DNA of 48,152 bases, taken from an uncultured Gammaproteobacteria bacterium. GTDB taxonomy: Bacteria > Pseudomonadota > Gammaproteobacteria > Steroidobacterales > UBA11654. A program made the position numbers and the translations under genes. The DNA is taken from contig CACJRN010000012.1 in the NCBI GenBank assembly GCA_902595845.1, positions 1 through 48,152 on the forward strand, written 5' to 3'. Within the stretch, counting starts at the first letter, position 1; each line of letters begins with the position of its first letter. Below the pieces are notes generated by a model. The model was given only the letters and a program-made list of their open reading frames with translations. It was not told where the DNA came from and did not search any database. This document shows, one piece after another, positions 44,174-48,152 of the stretch.

Positions 44174-44902
44174 ATGAAAACCATAACAATGTATCTCTTT
44201 GGCTCCTGGGCATGGTTTATTTTTTCCGTGATCCTTATTGTCATGCTGGTTTGCTATCCTTTTACCCGATCAATTCAATCAACAAGGAAACTGGTTAAAA
44301 ACTGTGCAGAGTGGATCATTCGTCTGACTCGGTTAGAACTCCTCGTTGAGGGAGAGGAGCATCTGATAGACGGATCATCTATCTTGGTAGCCAATCATGC
44401 AAGTTATACCGATCCAATGATTCTTGCAGCCGCTTTGCCCGCTAATTTTGCGTTTGTTGCAAAAAAAGAACTGAAGTACATACCTTTCGCTGGATATGTT
44501 TTGGGGAAGCTCGGCACGCATCTGGTAGATAGAAGAGATGCGAAAAAAGGTGCGGATGACTTTAAGAAAATTATGAAGAGCTCGAGAGAAAATGATTCCA
44601 TCATATTTTTTCCTGAGGCAACCTTCCTTAAGGAAGAAGGGCTTTTGAAATTTAAAAAAGGAGCTTTCCTTACTGCAATAAGAAATCAGGTTCCTGTTGT
44701 TCCAGTGACAATCAATGGGTCGCGAACTTTGCTCCGATCAGAAAGTTGGCTTCCAGAAAAAGTTCAGCTTAAGGTCACCATTCACCCATCTATACCAACG
44801 GACAAAAATGACAATGAAATTAAACAGATCATGAATGATGCGAGAATTAAAATTCTAAGCAATCTTGATGAACCGGACCTCAGCACCAAATCTTTTCAGT
44901 GA
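44174..44902 (+). CDS. 1-acyl-glycerol-3-phosphate acyltransferase-like protein (PlsC family)
   Basis: A 242-residue membrane acyltransferase with one N-terminal hydrophobic segment (YLFGSWAWFIFSVILIVMLV) and the HX4D motif in LVANHASYTDPMIL near residue 76. Motif 2-like GTHLVDRRDAKKG, motif 3 FFPEATFL near residue 152, and motif 4 VPVVPVTING follow. It likely adds the second fatty acid in phospholipid synthesis, or has a related acyl transfer role. I use the ATG at 44174 rather than an upstream TTG/ATG that would overlap the divergent xerD control region. Confidence 0.88.
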   Translation: MKTITMYLFGSWAWFIFSVILIVMLVCYPFTRSIQSTRKLVKNCAEWIIRLTRLELLVEGEEHLIDGSSILVANHASYTDPMILAAALPANFAFVAKKELKYIPFAGYVLGKLGTHLVDRRDAKKGADDFKKIMKSSRENDSIIFFPEATFLKEEGLLKFKKGAFLTAIRNQVPVVPVTINGSRTLLRSESWLPEKVQLKVTIHPSIPTDKNDNEIKQIMNDARIKILSNLDEPDLSTKSFQ

Positions 44903-44903
44903 T

Positions 44904-46169
44904 CTAGCTGCCTCTTCTGTCTGCGACATAATCAATCCAAGCTTCTGCATTCTTCTTATTGGTCTCAGTCCCAATTTCCATAGCTTGTGTGAATGACTCA
45001 ATTGCTTCGTCATAATTTCCTAGCTCGGTCTCAGCCATACCTCGAAGAATATAAACATCGCCAGGATTCTCTAGCTCTTCATCGGTGAGTGCTTTAGCTG
45101 TTGCATCCTGAACACCTTCCCAGTCACCATTCTCATTCAATAGCATTGCTTTTTGAATATAAAGTTTGCCTTCACCAGTAATGGGTGCGAGAACATCAAT
45201 GACTTCGATTGCTTTATTGAATTCTCTTGCAGCGGTCCATGCACCTAGTAATAATCTCAGATTCTTTTCTGAGTTTTCGATGTTGCCTTCTTGTATATTT
45301 TTTTCAATCAGAGTTGCAGCCTGATATGGGATCTCTAGATAAAGATTCAATCTGGCAAGATTCTCCAATGTCTCTGCTTTTGAAATTGCATCATTTTTAT
45401 AGCCTAGATTGAGCGCTGCCAGAGCATCGGCATCTTTTTGCATTTCCATATAAGTGCCTGCCATTGTTTCCCAATATTTTTCTTTTTCTGGCCAATATGT
45501 TGAAAGCTTCTTCACCACATCAATGGCTTCTTCATATCTCTTGTTTATGAATAAAATTGCCAGCTCCAGCTGTAACCACGTTTCTTTTGGCTTGGTTGCC
45601 TTCTCATTTGCAATATGGATGTATGGCAACGCTTCCAATGGCTGGCCTTTTTGGAAGTATGCAATTCCAGTCATAATATATGACTCTGCAACAGGCTCTT
45701 TCTCAAACATATAAAATTTCATCAAAGTTTCTATGGCAAGATCCCACTTCTCTTGTGATCCATAGAGGCTCGCTAGATTAAACTGTGTGCTTTGATGTTG
45801 GCTATTTGATAGCACATTTAAATCGACAACTTGTTTAAAGACTTTAATGGCATCATCAATCTTGTCTTGTTGCACAAAAATAAAGCCCATGAATTGATAT
45901 ACCACTGCTCTCTCATATTTGGATATGTTCCAATCCATCATGGACTCTAAGCTTTGCATCGCTCCATCTAAATCACCGGAACCGAAACGATCAGAGATGC
46001 CCTGAAACTTCTTCTCAACATTATATGAAAACTGCCTGGAAGAATTGGGTCTCTCCACAGCCACACGATCCGCTCTCAAAGGATGATGAACTGGCAAATT
46101 GGAAGCTGCATCTGCAATGGCAGAAAAACCAATAAAAAATATAAAAAGGACTTTCAAATGAAGGTTCAT
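44904..46169 (-). CDS. Periplasmic TPR-repeat protein of the TonB/ExbD operon
   Basis: A 421-residue protein with a signal peptide (ending about IADA) and at least eight TPR-like helical pairs, for example YQFMGFIFVQQDKIDDAIKVF and the C-terminal ILRGMAETELGNYDEAIESF. It overlaps tonB by ATGA, so it belongs to the ExbB-ExbD-ExbD-TonB transcript. In marine gammaproteobacteria such TPR proteins regularly end this operon. A scaffold role for TonB-dependent transport is inferred. It ends one base from the convergent acyltransferase gene. Confidence 0.85.
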   Translation of the reverse strand: MNLHLKVLFIFFIGFSAIADAASNLPVHHPLRADRVAVERPNSSRQFSYNVEKKFQGISDRFGSGDLDGAMQSLESMMDWNISKYERAVVYQFMGFIFVQQDKIDDAIKVFKQVVDLNVLSNSQHQSTQFNLASLYGSQEKWDLAIETLMKFYMFEKEPVAESYIMTGIAYFQKGQPLEALPYIHIANEKATKPKETWLQLELAILFINKRYEEAIDVVKKLSTYWPEKEKYWETMAGTYMEMQKDADALAALNLGYKNDAISKAETLENLARLNLYLEIPYQAATLIEKNIQEGNIENSEKNLRLLLGAWTAAREFNKAIEVIDVLAPITGEGKLYIQKAMLLNENGDWEGVQDATAKALTDEELENPGDVYILRGMAETELGNYDEAIESFTQAMEIGTETNKKNAEAWIDYVADRRGS

Positions 46170-46825
46170 GAAAGATCATCCAAATTGAAATCCAACCTTT
46201 GTATCGCTCTCCTTTCAACAGGTACACCATTGACAATTCTAGGCTTAAATTTCCATTTCAGTACTGCTCGAATAACATTCCTATCGAACATCCTTCTGGG
46301 AACTGATTCTACAACTACTGCACTCGCTACAGATCCGTCTGCAGCAATTAGTACCTCTACAATCACATATCCCTCAATGCCTTCTACCAGAGCTTCTCTT
46401 GGCCATTGAGGGTCGATCCTGACAATAGGCAATACATCTCCTTCTGCGAGGGGGTTACCTGCCCAGTTACCAAGAAATGGTCCTCCACCAGCAATGGTTG
46501 GAAGATCTATATTGGGAATATCAATTTTGATTTTATTCATCGTAGGTTTAACCTGTTTTTCCACAATCATTTTGGGTGGTGGTGGAGGCTCTTTAGGAGG
46601 CTCAGGTTTTTTTGGCTTCCTTCTATCTTTGAAACTTAAACTCTCATCATCTTTTATCCTCACAAATTCCATGATCTGACCATCTGAATCAGAACGGTAC
46701 TGCTGATCTCCTGAATCGATCAAAGCTTGCATGATAAAAAAGAGGATTAATGTGATTCCAATACCAACGAGCAAAGCACTGATGTACCTTGACTCATTTT
46801 GGAAATTTAGCGAAACCACAGACAT
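46166..46825 (-). CDS. tonB: TonB-family energy transducer
   Basis: A 219-residue protein with one N-terminal helix (YISALLVGIGITLILFFIMQAL). A proline-rich spanning region (KKPEPPKEPPPPPK near residue 73) follows, then a TonB C-terminal domain with GYVIVEVLIAADGSV and RNVIRAVLKWKFKPRIVNG. It passes proton-motive energy to outer-membrane receptors. I use the ATG at 46825, directly after the exbD stop; an upstream start would lie inside exbD. Confidence 0.93.
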   Translation of the reverse strand: MSVVSLNFQNESRYISALLVGIGITLILFFIMQALIDSGDQQYRSDSDGQIMEFVRIKDDESLSFKDRRKPKKPEPPKEPPPPPKMIVEKQVKPTMNKIKIDIPNIDLPTIAGGGPFLGNWAGNPLAEGDVLPIVRIDPQWPREALVEGIEGYVIVEVLIAADGSVASAVVVESVPRRMFDRNVIRAVLKWKFKPRIVNGVPVERRAIQRLDFNLDDLS

Positions 46826-46826
46826 T

Positions 46827-47228
46827 TTATTTCTCTCTTGCAGCAATAGAAACTTTAGAGATACCGCTCAATCTGATTTGATCCATTACATCTATTATCA
46901 CACCGGTTGAAGCCAATTCGTCTGCAACTATGACCACACTACTTTCTGGGTTTTCTGCATGAGCGGCTTCCATCAATATTCGAACTGACTCGAGTTCTAC
47001 AGGGTTTTTGTTCATCCAAATCTGATCACTAGGTGTGACCGCAATAAGAATATTTCCTTGTTCGGCACGAGCAGCGGTTTCTGCCTCAGGCCTAGATGGA
47101 TCCACACCAGTTTCTTTTATAAAAGAGGTTGTCACAATGAAGAAGATCAGCATGATGAAAACAATATCCATCATGGGTGTAATATTGATCTCACTTTCTT
47201 CTTCTTGTCTTTTTCTTTTTCTTAACAT
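46827..47228 (-). CDS. exbD: ExbD-family protein, second copy
   Basis: A 133-residue ExbD with the typical basic N-terminus, EESEINITPMMDIVFIMLIFFIVTTSF (membrane helix with the proton-path Asp) and a periplasmic domain ending RLSGISKVSIAAREK. It works with ExbB and TonB. It is a clear paralog of the preceding exbD; the first 45 residues are almost identical while the periplasmic parts differ. No gap to tonB. Confidence 0.94.
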   Translation of the reverse strand: MLRKRKRQEEESEINITPMMDIVFIMLIFFIVTTSFIKETGVDPSRPEAETAARAEQGNILIAVTPSDQIWMNKNPVELESVRILMEAAHAENPESSVVIVADELASTGVIIDVMDQIRLSGISKVSIAAREK

Positions 47229-47230
47229 AA

Positions 47231-47632
47231 CTATTTTTGAGCAGCCAAAGAGACATTGCTCGCACCAGCAAGCCTGGATTGATCAATGACTTTTACAAGC
47301 AAGCCTGCATCTGCATCTCTATCAGAAACGACAACAACACTTGCTTGTGGTTTCAATGCTAGGTTTGATTCAATATTCGCTCTGACCGCATCGAGTGCTA
47401 TCAGTCTCTCTTGTATCAAAATTTGTCCGCTGTCTAATATTCGCACTGAAATGACATCTGATTTTTTTTGTTCCTTTATGGGTGATTTGGTGGGTCGATT
47501 CACATCGATTGAAATCTCTTTGACGAATGAGGTTGTGACGATGAAAAAAATAAGCATGATGAAAACAATATCCAGCATGGGCGTGATATTGATCTCACTT
47601 TCTTCATTCTTTTTTCTAATTCGTCTTCTCAT
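47231..47632 (-). CDS. exbD: ExbD-family protein, first copy
   Basis: A 133-residue ExbD, the same length as its neighbour, with EESEINITPMLDIVFIMLIFFIVTTSF and the conserved membrane Asp. The periplasmic domain (residues 50-133) is divergent from the second copy, ending RLAGASNVSLAAQK. The two may form a heteromeric ExbD dimer in one ExbB pentamer. The gap to the next exbD is two bases. Confidence 0.94.
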   Translation of the reverse strand: MRRRIRKKNEESEINITPMLDIVFIMLIFFIVTTSFVKEISIDVNRPTKSPIKEQKKSDVISVRILDSGQILIQERLIALDAVRANIESNLALKPQASVVVVSDRDADAGLLVKVIDQSRLAGASNVSLAAQK

Positions 47633-47637
47633 ATTAA

Positions 47638-48152
47638 CTACTCACTGATGGTCAATTGATCAGCTATTTTATTGATCTCATCTTCTGCCTTTCTTTTTAA
47701 TAAATTTGCAATATATAGTCCAGAAATAGCGGCGACCAAGCCAGCCATTGTAGGTATTGTTGCTTGAGACACACCACTTGCCATTAAACGTGCATTTCCT
47801 GTTCCAAAGAAGGTCATCACATCAAATACTTTAATCATTCCAACAACGGTTCCAAGTAGGCCCAATAGAGGCAGTATTTGCATCATCGTCTCAATTGTAA
47901 GTATGAACTTTCTAGTTTCTGCAGATACTTCAGAGATAATCTGATCTCTGATTCTCATTGAATACCAATCACCTTTATTAGAAACAGCATTCCATTGGTT
48001 AAGCGCACCATTGGTCAATGATGGCATGAGATTTTTGAAATACCAGAATCGTTCAATGATCAATGTCCACATGATCATAGTCACCAAAAGAATACCCCAA
48101 AGAACTGGCCCGCCTGCTTCAAAGAATTCTCTCAGATCGCCAGCAATGATGA
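47638..48152 (-). CDS. exbB: ExbB/MotA/TolQ proton-channel subunit (5' end cut by window)
   Basis: The frame stays open to the window edge, so the N-terminus is missing; about 171 residues are visible, close to full length for the short ExbB of this operon type. The sequence begins with LREFFEAGGPVLWGIL, followed by helix 1. The core MotA/TolQ/ExbB region is MMQILPLLGLLGTVVGMIKVF near the middle, then SQATIPTMAGLVAAISGLYIANL. It forms the proton channel with ExbD. Relatives of this operon also have an upstream DUF3450 gene and a longer ExbB, which would lie beyond the window. Confidence 0.92.
   Translation of the reverse strand, partial: IIAGDLREFFEAGGPVLWGILLVTMIMWTLIIERFWYFKNLMPSLTNGALNQWNAVSNKGDWYSMRIRDQIISEVSAETRKFILTIETMMQILPLLGLLGTVVGMIKVFDVMTFFGTGNARLMASGVSQATIPTMAGLVAAISGLYIANLLKRKAEDEINKIADQLTISE

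Overview
This window is a stretch of chromosome from an AT-rich, compact gammaproteobacterium, most likely an oligotrophic marine lineage of the SAR86 or oligotrophic marine gammaproteobacteria type. The clade is inference. The class call rests on gene order: queA-tgt-yajC-secD-secF, suhB, trmJ-iscS-(IscU-like)-iscA-ndk-rlmN-hisS-yfgM-bamB-der, xseA and guaB-guaA follow one another much as in Pseudomonas and E. coli, but with genes missing between them (no cysE, iscR, hscBA, fdx, pilF, rodZ or ispG). Coding density is very high. Seven convergent gene pairs end within five bases of each other, and two of them interlock their stop codons.

Layout. 1-5982: a partial TauD-type dioxygenase, two paralogous YwaF/TIGR02206 membrane proteins, a small secreted protein with a strong terminator, the pseudouridine synthase RluB (which appears to lack a normal start codon), a TM2-like protein, a DUF4177 protein, RraA, a DUF3429 protein and a PepE-like peptidase. 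6006-9970: a glutamate dehydrogenase-type enzyme, divergent from a secreted DUF305/LVIVD-propeller protein. 9976-19495: a long same-strand series of accessory metabolism. It holds two short-chain dehydrogenases with export signals, a Tat-exported MalY-like PLP enzyme, a cytochrome c/PQQ dehydrogenase, apt, a YdjM-like protein, an enoyl-CoA hydratase-like protein, an aquaporin and an FAD amine oxidase-like protein. It continues into a methyltransferase at 19492-20109.

20105-22003 is the most interesting stretch. A 13-bp perfect direct repeat made of the last codons and stop of guaA brackets a 1.9-kb segment sitting exactly at the 3' end of guaA, a well-known integration site for genomic islands. 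The segment carries two genes I cannot assign to a described system: a T5orf172/GIY-YIG nuclease-fold protein with added hydrophobic helices, and a CFI-box-CTERM protein whose gene contains a G8 tract. If the segment is removed, guaA and the methyltransferase join through an ATGA overlap, the same coupling used by the next genes of the operon.

21992-41400 is housekeeping: GMP synthesis, xseA, the der-to-trmJ operon (including a 36-residue membrane protein between rlmN and hisS that is easily missed), suhB, and the Sec and queuosine genes. 41501-44902: tRNA-Leu(CAA), a Nudix protein, ferredoxin, DsbC, XerD and an acyltransferase. 44904-48152: a TonB-ExbD-ExbD-ExbB energy-transduction operon with a TPR protein, cut by the window end.

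All calls were made by reading translations, motifs and context by eye. No database search was run.
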